This document shows positions 1-12,325 of a DNA stretch of 64,000 nt, in pieces. Within the stretch, counting starts at the first letter, position 1, and each line of letters opens with the position of its first letter. The position numbers and the translations under genes were made by a program. Below the pieces are notes generated by a model, which saw only the letters and a program-made list of their open reading frames with translations, made no database searches and was not told the origin of the DNA. The stretch lies in NCBI GenBank assembly GCA_032622095.1, contig CP136066.1, positions 188,702,716 to 188,766,715 on the forward strand, given 5' to 3'. This stretch comes from Siphonodentalium dalli. Lineage: Eukaryota; Mollusca; Scaphopoda; Gadilida; Siphonodentaliidae.

Positions 1-754
1 GTGTATAGGGATTTGCTTGGACCCCTTTTCTCATTATAGCGACCGATGGTTCATACCATAACATTCACGTGTGTATACTATAGGGATTTGCACGAACCCT
101 TAACTTTCCATGTGTCTTGCCATCCTAAGAAATCTACATACACTTTATATTCCACACTGTAGGGTACGTGTATCATTTCATTAGCCATCGGCTTATTTCA
201 TCCGCAATTCTGAGATATCTATAGTTCCAGTGTGGTTGAAGTATGCAGTACATGTACAAGGCAAGAGCGGTACTCTGTACTCATGCGCCAGATGGTCAAT
301 AGGTTTTCTCGAATACAAGAGATATATATGTGTCGTTCATTGAAATTCATACACCAATAGATTATATTAGCACTCGTTTATTGTGCCAAATATTCATAAT
401 GTAGCCACATTCCTTTTGTATATTATGCAAATAAAACAAAATGTTTCAAGTCATTGAAATTTAGAGAATGTAACTTTAATTTCAATTCCGTCGGCCCTTC
501 ACCAAAGTGAAATTCGTTATTGGATTTAATTTCTGCACAACTTTATCGACAGTAACTTAATGATCATAAGTTGTATGGAATTTAATAATTCAGCATCCTC
601 TATGCATGGAACGTGACGACACTAGACTCGTTCATGCATGGACAAAACGTATGAATGCAGTATTGGTTGAAGAGGGTTGTATACAGATTCGGCCCCTATT
701 CCTTCTGCAATGTGCCCCGAAATATCAAAACAATGCAATTTAAGAGCATATAAC
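1..754. other. No gene seen; AT-rich sequence
   Basis: I see no coding frame, RNA gene or clear repeat here. It contains short oddities only, such as two similar 'tatagggatttgc' passages near 1-100. It could be intergenic or intronic. Confidence 0.5.
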
Positions 755-1165
755 GGGGGGTCGGAATTTTTTTCAGGCACGTATGCTGATTTTTACCTTT
801 CGACCCTTGTTGGGACCCACCCACCCCCGCGTCCAATTTTTTTTCCATTTTCGGTAGTTTTTTTCAGACCATTTTTTGGACACCCACCCCCCTTTTAACA
901 CTAAAACAGAGATTTGCTGTATATGAATTTCTGTGCATGCTATTTGTCATGGATGTTAACATTGACATGTAAATAGGAACGAGTCATTTTGGATTTTGAG
1001 GTCATTCGGCCAAAAAAACATGGCTGCCAGCGGCCATCTTGGATTTCAAAATTTGCAACAAAATACAACACGATAACTGCCTGCAGTCAGTTTAGCAGTT
1101 ATAATTACTTTATTTCTCTTGTTCTAAGGTGTTTTAAGCCAAACTCATTGCAAAAACAGTCAAAA
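755..1165 (+). repeat. Dispersed repeat, unoccupied copy
   Basis: The stretch starts with a G-run followed by TCGGAA and C-rich CCCACCC tracts, passes through TTTTAACACTAAAACAGAG, and ends in a segment with CATGGCTGCCAGCGGCCATC. The same order recurs at 62278-63190, where a 480-bp TTAA element interrupts it. Here the target site is an intact GATGTTAACATTG, so this is the empty-site paralogue. The second half resembles one monomer of the 155-bp arrays at 12.4-13.4 kb and 46.4-47.4 kb, so the repeat is itself chimeric. Reading frames inside it look incidental. Confidence 0.75.
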
Positions 1166-2095
1166 TACTTGAGTTGCAGAAAACAACAAAAATTTGGTCC
1201 CATCGATCACGCACCCACCCCGGCATACGTGCCCGGAAAAAATCCCCCTGCATATTGTGGAGTTTTCTAGCATGGAGATTGGCAATTTGTCGAATTGATA
1301 GATCAAGAACAGTGTGCCTGCTCCTCAGACATATCACCAGACCATATAAACCAGTATATCAATTGGAGTTGTCAGATACATCTGGATCCAACGTCGTTGA
1401 GCACGCAGGACCATGCATGTGCTGCAAATTTTAACAAAGCCTGCGCTTTATGGCACATCCATACCAATGCAAACTAGCACTGCAATAATTTACCAAACCA
1501 CAACCATTGGAAACCATTGTTGGTGTGCAAACTTCTCACACCCCTTCTCCTTCCTGCATGTATATATGAGGCCCCATGCATGGACCAATTCCGGATTATG
1601 CACGTTTCCTTAGTCACGGTATATCACATTGCAAATCCGTTTTAGATTACTATACCAATCGGACTAATAATGATCAATAATATAGGTTAATCAAGCGTGT
1701 ATAATCTAGAATGTTATGTCCGGAAAATCAAGCTGATTGCTCAGTATCTTTCTGTGAAAGATTTATGTCAGTACGTCAGTTATTAGCAGTATATAACTGT
1801 GGTAGGATCTTGGTGGTGTGAGGGCCTGGCAGATATATCCTGTTTCCAGAAAAGACAATTGTTATTCCAACAGCGGCGCTTCTTTTTGTCGTGACGCCTT
1901 ACCCGGAAATGAATCCTGAGAATATTGGATATTTGTCTCCTTATACACTCCTTTACATTCGTTATACGAGTCAGATGTCATTTAATTTTCAATTGGACAC
2001 ACCCATGTCAAAAGTTTCCCGACAACCACGCATTATTGTTTCGTATACACACATGGGCGCATAATTTTGTCGTGTATCTAGACTTCTTTTTTGGT
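1166..2095. other. No gene seen
   Basis: No coding exon, RNA gene or repeat family could be supported. Several short frames of 60-90 codons exist on both strands, but they overlap each other and show no protein-like composition. Confidence 0.45.
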
Positions 2096-3056
2096 CAGTG
2101 GGCACATCGCACTGTTGTAACTCGTATGTAGCATTGCTCCATGCAACAGCTTTCCGATGCATTGCCCCAACCAAGCATGCGGTTATCCATGCAAACAGCT
2201 GTCCAATTGTCCAATGTGTTGCCACAACCAAGCATGCCGTTATCCATGCAAACAGCTGTCCAATTGTCCGATGTATTGCCCCAACCAAGCATGCGCTTAT
2301 CCATGGAAACAACTGTCTAATTTTTGCCTCAGCCAAGCATGCGTTTATCCAGGCGCCATCTGTCCAGTGCATTACCTCGACCAAGCATGCTGCTGTCCAT
2401 GCAACATCTTTCCAGTGCAGTGCCTCAACCAATCATGCTGCTGTCCATGCCATAGCTTTCCAATGCATCGCCTCAGCCAAGCATGCCGATACGGCTGTCC
2501 ATGCAGCATCTTTCCGGTGTATTGCCTCAACCAAGTATGCGGATGTCCATGCAACCACTGTCCCGATGTATTACCCCAACAAAGCATGCGGTTGTTTACG
2601 AAACATCTGTCCCGGCTGTCCATGCAACATCTTTCAATGTATTGCCTCAAACAAGTATGCGGCTGCCATGCAACAACTGTCCCGATGTATTGCCTCAACA
2701 AAACATGCGGTTGTCCACGAAACATCTGTCCCAGCTGACCATGCAACATCTTCAATGTATTGCCTCAATAAAGTATGCGGCTGTCCACGCAACAACTGTC
2801 CCGATGTATTGCCTCAACAAAACATGCGTTGTCCACGAAACATCTGTCCCAGCTGCCCATGCAACATCTTCAATGTATTGCCTCAATAAAGTATGCGGCT
2901 GTCCACGCAACAACTGTCCGATGTATTACCTCAACCAAGCATGCGGTTGTACATGCAACAACTGTCCAATGTATTGCCTCAACCAAGCATGCGGTTATCT
3001 ATGCACACATGCAGCTGTCCAATGTATTGCCTCAACTAAGCATGCGGTTGTCCACA
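2096..3056. repeat. 48/57-bp satellite array, block 1
   Basis: Tandem monomers are marked by repeated CCAAGCATGC, TCCATGCA and GTATTGCCTCA words. Monomer spacing is 57 bp at the left (2171 to 2228) and 48 bp further in (2381 to 2429). Both lengths are multiples of three, so several overlapping frames stay open, including a 263-codon Cys/His-rich one from 2098. Divergence rises from left to right. I take the frames as a by-product of the period and not as a gene. Confidence 0.85.
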
Positions 3057-3282
3057 TTTGAGGGTCTTCGATCCATGTTACTACATCATCGTCTATATTC
3101 GCAACCATCCCTTCCCATGTTCTGTTTTATGCCAGACTTTTTCAGTGTCTGCCAAAAGAATGTCATTGTCCTGTCGATAACACTCATCCATAGTCTTGAT
3201 CTGATATTTCTCAGACTTAATAGTACCCACTGGTTTGTTCTTGTGTCATCCCTTGGTCTGGGAGATCCAGTAGTTGTGAGTT
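3057..3282. repeat. Satellite spacer, copy 1
   Basis: A non-repetitive 225-bp spacer between satellite blocks, starting near TTTGAGGGTCTTCG. It recurs at 3878-4100 with roughly ten substitutions. On the minus strand both copies keep an open frame containing IKSE and CYRQDNDILL, but the differences are not biased to third codon positions, so I do not call it coding. Confidence 0.75.
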
Positions 3283-3877
3283 ATGCGGTTATCCATGCAA
3301 ACATCTGCAATTGTCCGATGTATTGCACCAACCAAGCATGCCGTTATCCATGCAAACAGCTGTCCAATTTATTGCCTCAGCCAAACATGCGTTTATCCAT
3401 GCGCCATCTTTCCAGTGCATTACCTCATCCAAGCATGCTGCTGTCCATGCCATAGCTTTACAATGCATTGTCTCAGCCAAGCATGTCCATGCAGCATCTT
3501 TCCGGTGTATTGCCTCAACCAAGTATGTGACTGTCCATGCAACAACTGTATCGGTGTATTGCCCCATCAAAGCATGCGGTTGTCCACGAAACATCTGTCC
3601 CGGCTGTCCATGCAACATCTTTCAATGTATTGCCTCAATCAAGTACGCGGATGTCCATGCAACAACTGTCCCGATGTATTGCCCCAACAAAACATGTGGT
3701 TGTCCACGAAACATCTGTCCCGGCTGTCCATGCAACATCTTTCAATGTATTGCCTCAATTAAGTATGCGACTGTCCATGCACACATCTGTCCGATGTATT
3801 GCCTCAACCAAGCATGCGGTTATCCATGCAAACAGCTGTCCAATGTATTGCCCCAACCAAGCATGCGGTTGTCTACA
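3283..3877. repeat. 48/57-bp satellite array, block 2
   Basis: Same monomers as block 1, in the same orientation. With the duplicated spacer this shows the array grew by copying an approximately 820-bp higher-order unit and not only single monomers. Open frames of up to 284 codons run through it and into the spacer. Confidence 0.85.
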
Positions 3878-4100
3878 TTTGAGGGTCTTCGATCCATGTT
3901 ACTACATCATCGTCCATGTTCGCAACCATCCCTTCCCATATTCTGTTTCATGCCAGACTTTCTCAGTGTTTGCCAAAAGAATGTCATTGTCCTGTCGATA
4001 ACACTCATTCATAGTCTTGATCTGATATTGCTCAGACTTAATAGTACCCACTGGTTTGTTTTAGTGTCATCCCTTGGTCTTGGAGATCCAGTAGTTGTGA
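3878..4100. repeat. Satellite spacer, copy 2
   Basis: Second copy of the 225-bp spacer at 3057-3282, same orientation, followed by unrelated sequence. It marks the right edge of the satellite locus. Confidence 0.75.
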
Positions 4101-6240
4101 GTATGTTTGTCAATTGCATGCCGGTGTCGACGGTATGTACGGGCAGTGGTGTTGCTTCACATTGAAAATAACTGCCTGTTAACTGACGTCGTTGTAGTCC
4201 GCAGCTGCCGAAATGACGCTATTTCCGAAACTGACCAATCGACAATTCACTAGCAACAAGGAAAGATAGAGGGTGAGGGGTCTCATGACTAAAGTCCCGC
4301 ATGTTGTGCCAGTTCCCACTTTCACATCGATCGAAGATGTGTTAAAAAATTCTGATATTTTATATGTCCACCAACCAATATTACGCACTATTATTTTTGG
4401 ACTAAGAGTCGAAACTAGAAAACAAAATATTACTGTTAGATATTGGAAAGATTGAGATACCTGTTGCAATTTATTTTTTAGCCAAATAGAGGTGGAATAA
4501 AATTTCTCAAAGTTGGATGGACTTTTATATGGTTAAAATAAAGTTGCAATTGGAAATACGATGGATACCTCAATAAGCAAATGCGCGGAGACCATCCAGA
4601 CTCGTCTCTACAAAGTATATGACATGCAGTGGGATGAGTTCAGACTTGGTTTCTCAGATATATGGATATCTTGTATATGCTTTATTTCGCGCTCCGCGTG
4701 TATAATGTCTCGCTGATTCTTGGTATACATGGGTCATGGGCGTTTTATTTATACAAATGGGAATTTTTGGGACGGATTAAAAGTCGAACTGCGACCCGGA
4801 GGCCGAGTCCGTTAAAAGGTGTAGTTGGGAATTCTGGTGAGAGAGAAACCTTCAGTGATAAGCCGTATATAGTTGGTGTAATACTTTAAAGGATTAGTTG
4901 TTTTAACGGAATTATGAGTTGGTCATTCGTGAAACTAATTATATTCTATAATTACAATCATGATGGGTATATAATATATGATCATGATCTTGAGCGCGTT
5001 ACCATTTCTGACATTGGTTTTCTTGTACTTATTAATACAGGCATCGATTAGTAGCCGTGATCATGGTCAGAGGTTTCACCGCACAGTGGCGTTGCTTCAT
5101 ATATCACATCCTATATATTGGTTGAAACGACGCTATTCACGCTAAACCCCAATAAACTATTCGCTAAGAATGACAGGCAGAGGTGTGCAGGCAGATTTGG
5201 TTTCATAGCTTGAAAGATCCTATGTCCTTACTAAAGGTCTATTCACATTGCACACGCGCTGGCGATTAATCGCGTCGTTTTTAAGGTCGAGCGGCTCTAC
5301 GTGCGTTCCATTGCATTCCTTCCCCCCAGTGCTAACAGCCCCCCCCAATAAGGGTGGGGTGTCTGACGAAAAAAAATGATACACAGGGCTGGGGTGGTGG
5401 GTGATAAATTACTTTTGGCTGGGGGGTGACCACATATATGTTGACACATAAACTTTAATTTTCCTCGGTTATATAGATTGACCTGAGGTATCAAGTCTAC
5501 TCAGGTATATGTACCACGAGCCATGCCACCACAATGACATCAGTTTTGAGGGAACGATTTATAATTGGCTGGATAAATATTTATCGTATAGGAAGGACTA
5601 ACACTAACATCAATTCCATGTAAATGGCAATAAATATCCATATTATATTTCAACTTGAAACGTATAGAACACTATATTCAGTATGATCACAACGCGGACA
5701 ACAAGAGTTTTGTGTACATAATTGTTACTATCACTCAAAATCATCATAAGTGTACGATTCAAGTGGTTTGATCAGATCTTTCAAACTTTTACTTATAGTT
5801 AGCCGAGTCTGACAAAAATCGTCTTTCTCTAAAAGCTCATATAAAACAGGTATACGCTCAAACATATGATATCCAGTACCCATTATAGGGCTATCTCATC
5901 ACTCATACAAATGGATGCCAAACATGGAGCCCCAAATTGCCCGGCTCCCAATCGTAGAGATAAATTAATTTGTGTACACACACGAATTAATAGGTATGAC
6001 GATAATTCCACTCAGTGCCTCTCACCACCAGACCATTCCACAGCATTCAGGAATTAATGAAGTTCTGAAAGGATTTACATTTCTCGCCCGAAGCTCCCGT
6101 GATAATATCGACGTTCTTATAGTTCACGCTGGAAGTTCGCTGTTAGTAAATGTCGCGACCCTCTCAAGCAATAGGTTTAAATTGTCTTATATATATTGGG
6201 TTTCAGTCTTCGAATTTATGTGCGTTTATTCCAATATTTA
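4101..6240. other. No gene seen; partial duplication
   Basis: A degenerate duplication links about 4140-4290 and 5080-5215: both hold AGTGGxGTTGCTTCA, GACGCTATT and later an AGGGGT or AGAGGTGT passage. A C-rich/G-rich imperfect hairpin lies at 5320-5440. I see no exon or RNA gene. Confidence 0.4.
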
Positions 6241-6247
6241 TACGACA

Positions 6248-6294
6248 TGATAGTAATATCACTGGTTTAATCTTCAAATTGAGTTTAGTGATGG
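6248..6294 (+). repeat. Left direct repeat flanking minisatellite
   Basis: The sequence beginning GATAGTAATATCACTGG and ending GTTTAGTGATGGG is repeated without visible change at 8488-8534. It brackets the whole minisatellite, which suggests that the array arose within, or was duplicated with, a larger unit. Confidence 0.85.
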
Positions 6295-6349
6295 GTATTG
6301 CATTGTCGTGTTTAATATATCTAATTATGTTGAATCCATCGCCCGAAGC

Positions 6350-8430
6350 TCCCCTGTTATGTTGAGGTTATTGGTACATTCGGGGAGTTCGATCCGAATC
6401 TCCCCTGTTATGTCGAGGTTATTGGTACATTCGGGGAGTTCGATGTTATTGGTACATTCGGGGAGATCGATGTTATTGGTACATTCGGGGAGTTCGATGT
6501 TATTGGTACATTCGGGGAGTTCGATGTTATTGGTACATTCGGGGAGTTCGATGTTATTGGTACATTCGGGGAGTTCGATGTTATTGGTACATTCGGGGAG
6601 TTCGATCCGAATCTCCCCTGTTATGTCGAGGTTATTGGTACATTCGGGGAGTTCGATGTTATTGGTACATTCGGAGAGTTCGATGTTATTGGTACATTCG
6701 GGGAGTTCGATGTTATTGGTACATTCGGAGAGTTCGATCCGAAGCTCCCCTGTTATGTCGAGGTTATTGGTACATTCGGGGAGTTCGAGGTTATTGGTAC
6801 ATTCGGGGAGTTCGAGGTTATTGGTACATTCGGGGAGTTCGATGTTATTGGTACATTCGGGGAGTTCGATCCGAAGCTCCCCTGTTATGTCGAGGTTATT
6901 GGTACATTCGGGGAGTTCGATGTTATTGGTACATTCGGGGAGTTCGATCCGAAGCTCCCCTGTTATGTCGATGTTATTGGTACATTCGGGGAGTTCGAGG
7001 TTATTGGTACATTCGGGGAGTTCGATGTTATTGGTACATTCGGGGAGTTCGATCCGAAGCTCCCCTGTTATGTCGAGGTTATTGGTACATTCGGGGAGTT
7101 CGATGTTATTGGTACATTCGGGGAGTTCGATCCGAATCTCCCCTGTTATGTCGAGGTTATTGGTACATTCGGGGAGTTCGATGTTATTGGTACATTCGGG
7201 GAGTTCGAGGTTATTGGTACATTCGGGGAGTTCGATGTTATTGGTACATTCGGGGAGTTCGATGTTATTGGTACATTCGGGGAGTTCGATGTTATTGGTA
7301 CATTCGGGGAGTTCGATGTTATTGGTACATTCGGGGAGGTCGAGGTTATTGGTACATTCGGGGAGTTCGATGTTATTGGTACATTCGGGGAGTTCGATGT
7401 TATTGGTACATTCGGGGAGTTCGATGTTATTGGTACATTCGGGGAGGTCGAGGTTATTGGTACATTCGGGGAGTTCGATCCGAAGCTCCCCTGTTATGTC
7501 GATGTTATTGGTACATTCGGGGAGTTCGAGGTTATTGGTACATTCGGGGAGTTCGAGGTTATTGGTACATTCGGGGAGTTCGATGTTATTGGTACATTCG
7601 GGGAGTTCGATCCGAAGCTCCCCTGTTATGTCGAGGTTATTGGTACATTCGGGGAGTTCGATGTTATTGGTACATTCGGGGAGTTCGATGTTATTGGTAC
7701 ATTCGGGGAGTTCGATCCGAATCTCCCCTGTTATGTCGAGGTTATTGGTACATTCGGGGAGTTCGATCCGAAGCTCCCCTGTTATGTCGATGTTATTGGT
7801 ACATTCGGGGAGTTCGATGTTATTGGTACATTCGGGGAGTTCGATGTTATTGGTACATTCGGGGAGTTCGATCCGAAGCTCCCCTGTTATGTCGAGGTTA
7901 TTGGTACATTCGGGGAGTTCGATGTTATTGGTACATTCGGGGAGTTCGATGTTATTGGTACATTCGGGGAGTTCGATCCGAATCTCCCCTGTTATGTCGA
8001 GGTTATTGGTACATTCGGGGAGTTCGATCCGAAGCTCCCCTGTTATGTCGATGTTATTGGTACATTCGGGGAGTTCGAGGTTATTGGTACATTCGGGGAG
8101 TTCGAGGTTATTGGTACATTCGGGGAGTTCGAGGTTATTGGTACATTCGGGGAGTTCGATGTTATTGGTACATTCGGGGAGTTCGATCCGAATCTCCCCT
8201 GTTATGTCGAGGTTATTGGTACATTCGGGGAGTTCGATGTTATTGGTACATTCGGGGAGTTCGATGTTATTGGTACATTCGGGGAGTTCGATGTTATTGG
8301 TACATTCGGGGAGTTCGATCCGAATCTCCCCTGTTATGTCGAGGTTATTGGTACATTCGGGGAGTTCGATGTTATTGGTACATTCGGGGAGTTCGATGTT
8401 ATTGGTACATTCGGGGAGTTCGATCTTCTT
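6350..8430. repeat. Higher-order 27/51-bp minisatellite
   Basis: About sixty 27-bp monomers (GATGTTATTGGTACATTCGG type) run head to tail; about 17 carry an extra 24-bp block with CTCCCCTGTTATGTCG, giving a 51-bp unit. Variants of the monomer (GATG or GAGG, GGAGTTC or GGAGGTC) recur in order. One 261-bp composite (51+27+27+51+51+27+27) starts at 7610 and again at 7871. A 719-codon frame (6308-8467) spans it, but the other two forward frames and two reverse frames lack stops in the monomer as well. Openness is therefore no evidence of a protein. Degenerate relatives of the unit lie just outside, at 6090-6150. Confidence 0.95.
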
Positions 8431-8487
8431 AGTAAATGTCCCAAAATCTCAATCCAGAAAGAAATAGTCTATCGGGTTTTACCAAAG

Positions 8488-8534
8488 ATAGTAATATCAC
8501 TGGTTTAATCTTCAAATTGAGTTTAGTGATGGGT
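8488..8534 (+). repeat. Right direct repeat flanking minisatellite
   Basis: Second copy of the repeat at 6248-6294, same orientation, about 60 bp past the end of the array. Confidence 0.85.
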
Positions 8535-8679
8535 TTAATATATGTCTTGTGTTAATTGTGTTGTCTTTGCAGTTAATTAGCAGAAAGGAAATAAATAATT
8601 ACACCCGCCCGTAGCGGTCTTATTTTTATTGAAGGCCCGTGGCGGTTTGGAGCCTCAACTTATAATAGAGCCAAGTGTA

Positions 8680-8853
8680 CAGTAATGCTCAAATTAATCG
8701 ACTTCTTACCCACAGCAGAATTATGGGTAACTTTTCAGGAATTAGTCTCTCCCTGAGAGCTTTGCGATGAATGGCAACAAGCCATATTTCCGACTAAGAA
8801 AAGTTACCCATAATTCTGCTGTAGTAAGAGGTCGATTACTTAGGGCATTACTG
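8680..8853. mobile_element. TA-flanked MITE, mariner-like
   Basis: A 174-bp fold-back with termini CAGTAATGC and GCATTACTG, flanked on both sides by TA. Inner arms pair over about 40 bp more (ACAGCAGAATTATGGGTAAC at left, its complement at 8798-8825). TA target duplication and a CAGT start fit the Tc1/mariner superfamily. There is no transposase frame, so it must have been moved by an enzyme encoded elsewhere. Confidence 0.75.
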
Positions 8854-8855
8854 TA

Positions 8856-11150
8856 GTAACAAGTGTTGAAGGGTACACAGTTTTTTAAATCTCGTTCTAA
8901 ATGACGTTTAGTTTTCGTGTCTGTCATGATTTCTGTACGAGAATATTTAGTTTTCGTTCATATGTAAATTAAAATGAACTGAAAACAAACTTCTGATGGT
9001 CGCCAGACTTTCAGGAACAGAGTTGAAGAAACTGCGTTAGTGCCGATCACAAACCCTGAGTTACCCTTCAGCACATTTTCAAATCTCGTGTACCCTTCAG
9101 CACTTTTTTTGGTGAGTGTGACCCCTTCAGCTATAGTAATCACTTGGAATCAATTGGTTCTGGATTATGTTGCCCACCTTTCGAATGAAGATCCAAGTAC
9201 TTCTAAGTCTTGAAGAGCCTATTCTATCAGTTCCGCTAATTAGGCAGTTTGATGAACCAAAAAGAAGGCACATAATTTTATATACTCTGATATAATTAAA
9301 GTGTAGGAATTTTACTCTAAAAGAGTAAAATTTGATCCAAACCTTATTTGTGTAAAAACGAAATTCTCGTTGTTTACCATTAATAAACAACAGATACACA
9401 GCATCACTCAGATATGTTATACCTAGTCGCATAATCTACGCTTGTTTAACTCAAATAACACTAAATTGAGTTGGAATGGGGAAACTGGTCCCAAAAACTG
9501 TTTAGTACTATCGCAAATTACACATACTGTGTATTCAACCTGATCAATATATATCTAGGTGATGTAGTCAACATTGTGAGGAATAGTGAAAATCTTATTC
9601 CATAACGACTGATGCCCAACCAAATATGCAATGTCAACAATCTCGCATTTCGATATCCTCTGTTGGTCTCGGCGATTTTCCATTTCTACACAAATTATAT
9701 ATATATATAATAGGATTGAATCAACCTTTACTCATTCAGAGTATAAATTCTTCACTTTATTCTATTCAGTGTAGATGCGTTAATTACGTTACATGCAATG
9801 TGCTACAATGGTGACACAGGAGGTGTTCCGTTGGAAACTTGAAGAGACTCCATCCCCCAACCGCCCCTGTCTATACGTTAATGCAAAATACGTCGGACAT
9901 GTACACAGAACGTGTTGCTTATTTTGTCGATGAACCCGCTGTATACGTGCATGGATGTCGCAAATTGCATGTGCCAATCTCGGTAGCCAATTCTATAAAT
10001 CTCTGTTGGAAAGCGCACAAATGGCTGCACACGGAGCAATCTGTATAGACACGACTGCAGCTGTATCGGAGATCTGTTGTGATAAGGGGTGCTATCAATT
10101 CGCCGATTCAATGAGCGTTCTAGGGAGTAATAGAACTCGTGTTGTATTTAACGGCATGAAACAAACCACACTGCGGTACATTCGAACTTTTATATAGAAG
10201 CATTTTAGCAATTGTTCAGTTCTAACTGCTGTAAATATATTTGCCATCAATGGCCCGGCATATATACTTTTTTCGTAAATTTATTAATGCCAGTTGTCTT
10301 TGGAACCGTAAACTCACTGAATCCATCTGTCGTCTAACTCACTTATAATTGAATTACGGAGCTTTTGTATGAAAAACAAGAAAACAAAAAACAACAACAA
10401 CAAACAAAAACAAAAGAACAAGCGGCACTTAAAATAACGTCCAATGGTTAGAAAAAATATGCATGTTGAAGAATTATATACGGTAACCTTTCCCAGTGTA
10501 TTTTTATGACACGATTTTGCAACACAGCCCTGATGGTTTATAAGAACCTCAACTCGAATCCCCACCCCATACCTTTGCATGTATGTAAGATTGTGCTATC
10601 ACGTGTATATATATACACCTATATGCATATACATTTTACGTATAGAGCCTTTTACGCACATACGACGCATATTTTGTACACAAAAAGACCATGGGATCTT
10701 GGACATGCTACTCACGCGCGTTACAAAAAGAACATGGTACACCCCGCCACAAACCAACATGCAGAAGGAAGACAAATGTAATTGCACATGCGGACCCAGT
10801 ATATCTCTTAAGTTCCAGGAAGGGACCCCGAATACAGAAATAATGGTATTCCAAGTTAGTCCACTTCACATTATACTTAATATCAATGATAAAAGTCACA
10901 ATTTATATCTCATGATAGTCTGCAAGAATATGTAATCGTGCGCGCTAATATACTTCACTGACTTTTATTTATCAATTCAAACAAACGTCGGATATTGGCC
11001 CTCATCAGTTAGCCGATATAAAAATCGATGGCCGTGATTTAGACGCGTGATGTCTGGCCATGGTACGGAGTGAATAACATAAAGTCATGTTAATAACGCC
11101 AAATCTTCCAATAAATTGTCTCTGATATTCGACAATCTCCCTAATAAGTC
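8856..11150. other. No gene seen
   Basis: No exon or RNA gene supported. Minor features: a CCCTTCAGCAC word repeated at 9060-9110 with an inverted relative near 8865, an AT dinucleotide run near 9700, and an A-rich AAACAACAA tract at 10378-10415. A 101-codon minus-strand frame (9127-9432) shows no recognisable domain. Confidence 0.45.
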
Positions 11151-11154
11151 CGAA

Positions 11155-11600
11155 ATCGCATCCATTGAGACAATGCATGAGTCAGACCTCCGTTAATCTC
11201 GCCCGTCTTCTTGACAACTCACGTCCAGCACAGACGGTTAAATCGAGTTATATGGAAAACACGGAATTCCTCCGGGATCCGTTCCATTCCAAATATAACC
11301 AACTTCATTCAGTCTGGGATTCAAATTGTGTTGTTTCTTTTCTCAGAGGCGTGTGGGCGACGTTTTCTTTCACACGTGACCTGATTATACCATGATATGA
11401 AAGAACCAATGGGCCTTTTTTTTGTTTTTCATGTACCAACTATATATCGCCTGCATTGTTATATAAGGCCCTGCGTCCATTTTATATACATCGCATGTAT
11501 ACGCGAGATCCCCGTGTTTACTATATGTTTGACACATGTAAGAATTTGGGGATTCAGGGGCGAGGCAAGATAATATTTGTTGGGTGGATGGCCACATTAG
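11155..11600 (+). repeat. Segmental duplication, copy 1
   Basis: Contains TCCATTGAGACAATGCATGA, CCTCCGTTAATCTCGCC, ATCCGTTCCATTCC and GTGTGGGCGACG in that order. The same order recurs from 11618 to about 14170 with large insertions. This copy keeps the uninterrupted TTAA at 11192-11195, so it serves as the empty-site control for the MITE at 11661. Confidence 0.8.
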
Positions 11601-11660
11601 AACGTTACCAATCTCAAATTCGCATCCATTGAGACAATACATCAGTCAGACCTCCGTTAA

Positions 11661-12144
11661 CCATTTCAGTGCCAGGGGCCGATCTCATCGGCCCTAATTT
11701 ACGGTCTGTATAATCGGCCCTAAAAAAAACACACATTTTTGTTTTTTGGGTTGAATTTTTTTTGGGTTTTTGGGTTGAATTTTTGTTTGTTTTTTGATAT
11801 GCTTAAGCATGCTCTAGCGAATTTAAAAACAAACTGGATAAAACCTTAGAGGCATGTTATAACTCAAAACTATCACCAAGTATTCATAGTAATAATTTTG
11901 ATGCCCATGAAAAAACGTAAGTTCCCTGGCACTAAACCTACAAAATAAGTCTGTTAAAGAATATAAGAAAAAATTATTAAAATTGTAAAAAATTGTAAAA
12001 AATAATAACAAATGATGAAAAATTGTTATGCCAATGCATTCTCTTATATATGCGAGGCGACCTATGGTCGACTCGCATATATAAGAGAATGCATTGGCAC
12101 AGGGTATATGGGTTGATAAAAAATCGGACCTGGCACTGAAAGGG
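11661..12144. mobile_element. TTAA MITE with CCMTTTCAGTGCCAGG ends
   Basis: A 484-bp element between TTAA (11657-11660) and TTAA (12145-12148). Its left end is CCATTTCAGTGCCAGG and its right end is CCTGGCACTGAAAGGG, a 16-bp inverted repeat with one difference. TTAA duplication and CCC-type ends are hallmarks of piggyBac-like transposons. It carries the 67-bp palindrome near its right end and no transposase. Confidence 0.85.
12031..12097. repeat. 67-bp palindrome, copy 1
   Basis: Near-perfect palindrome: 26-bp outer arms (CCAATGCATTCTCTTATATA...) around the core GCGACCTATGGTCGAC. It is identical base for base to 20682-20748 and 41537-41603, and to the reverse complement of 40764-40830. Confidence 0.95.
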
Positions 12145-12325
12145 TTAATCTTACTCGTATTCGTGACAACTCACGCCCAACACAGACTATTCTGGCCGAT
12201 AAACTCAAATTTTAGGGTCAACCTAGAAACAAATTGGACTAAATTGGTTTTGATTCCATTTTGAAGAGGAATATATCCTTTATAACATATCCAAAATCCT
12301 CTAAAATTCGGTTCGAGCATTTTTT

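Noticed and set aside
2098-4165. Several 150-284-codon Cys/His-rich frames resembling a metal-binding protein
   Set aside because: They lie in overlapping frames on both strands of a satellite with 48- and 57-bp periods, and run into unrelated spacer sequence.
6308-8467. 719-codon open frame that could be taken for a repetitive protein gene
   Set aside because: It is a 27/51-bp minisatellite whose unit lacks stops in all three forward frames and two reverse frames, so openness says nothing. There is no promoter, splice or domain support.
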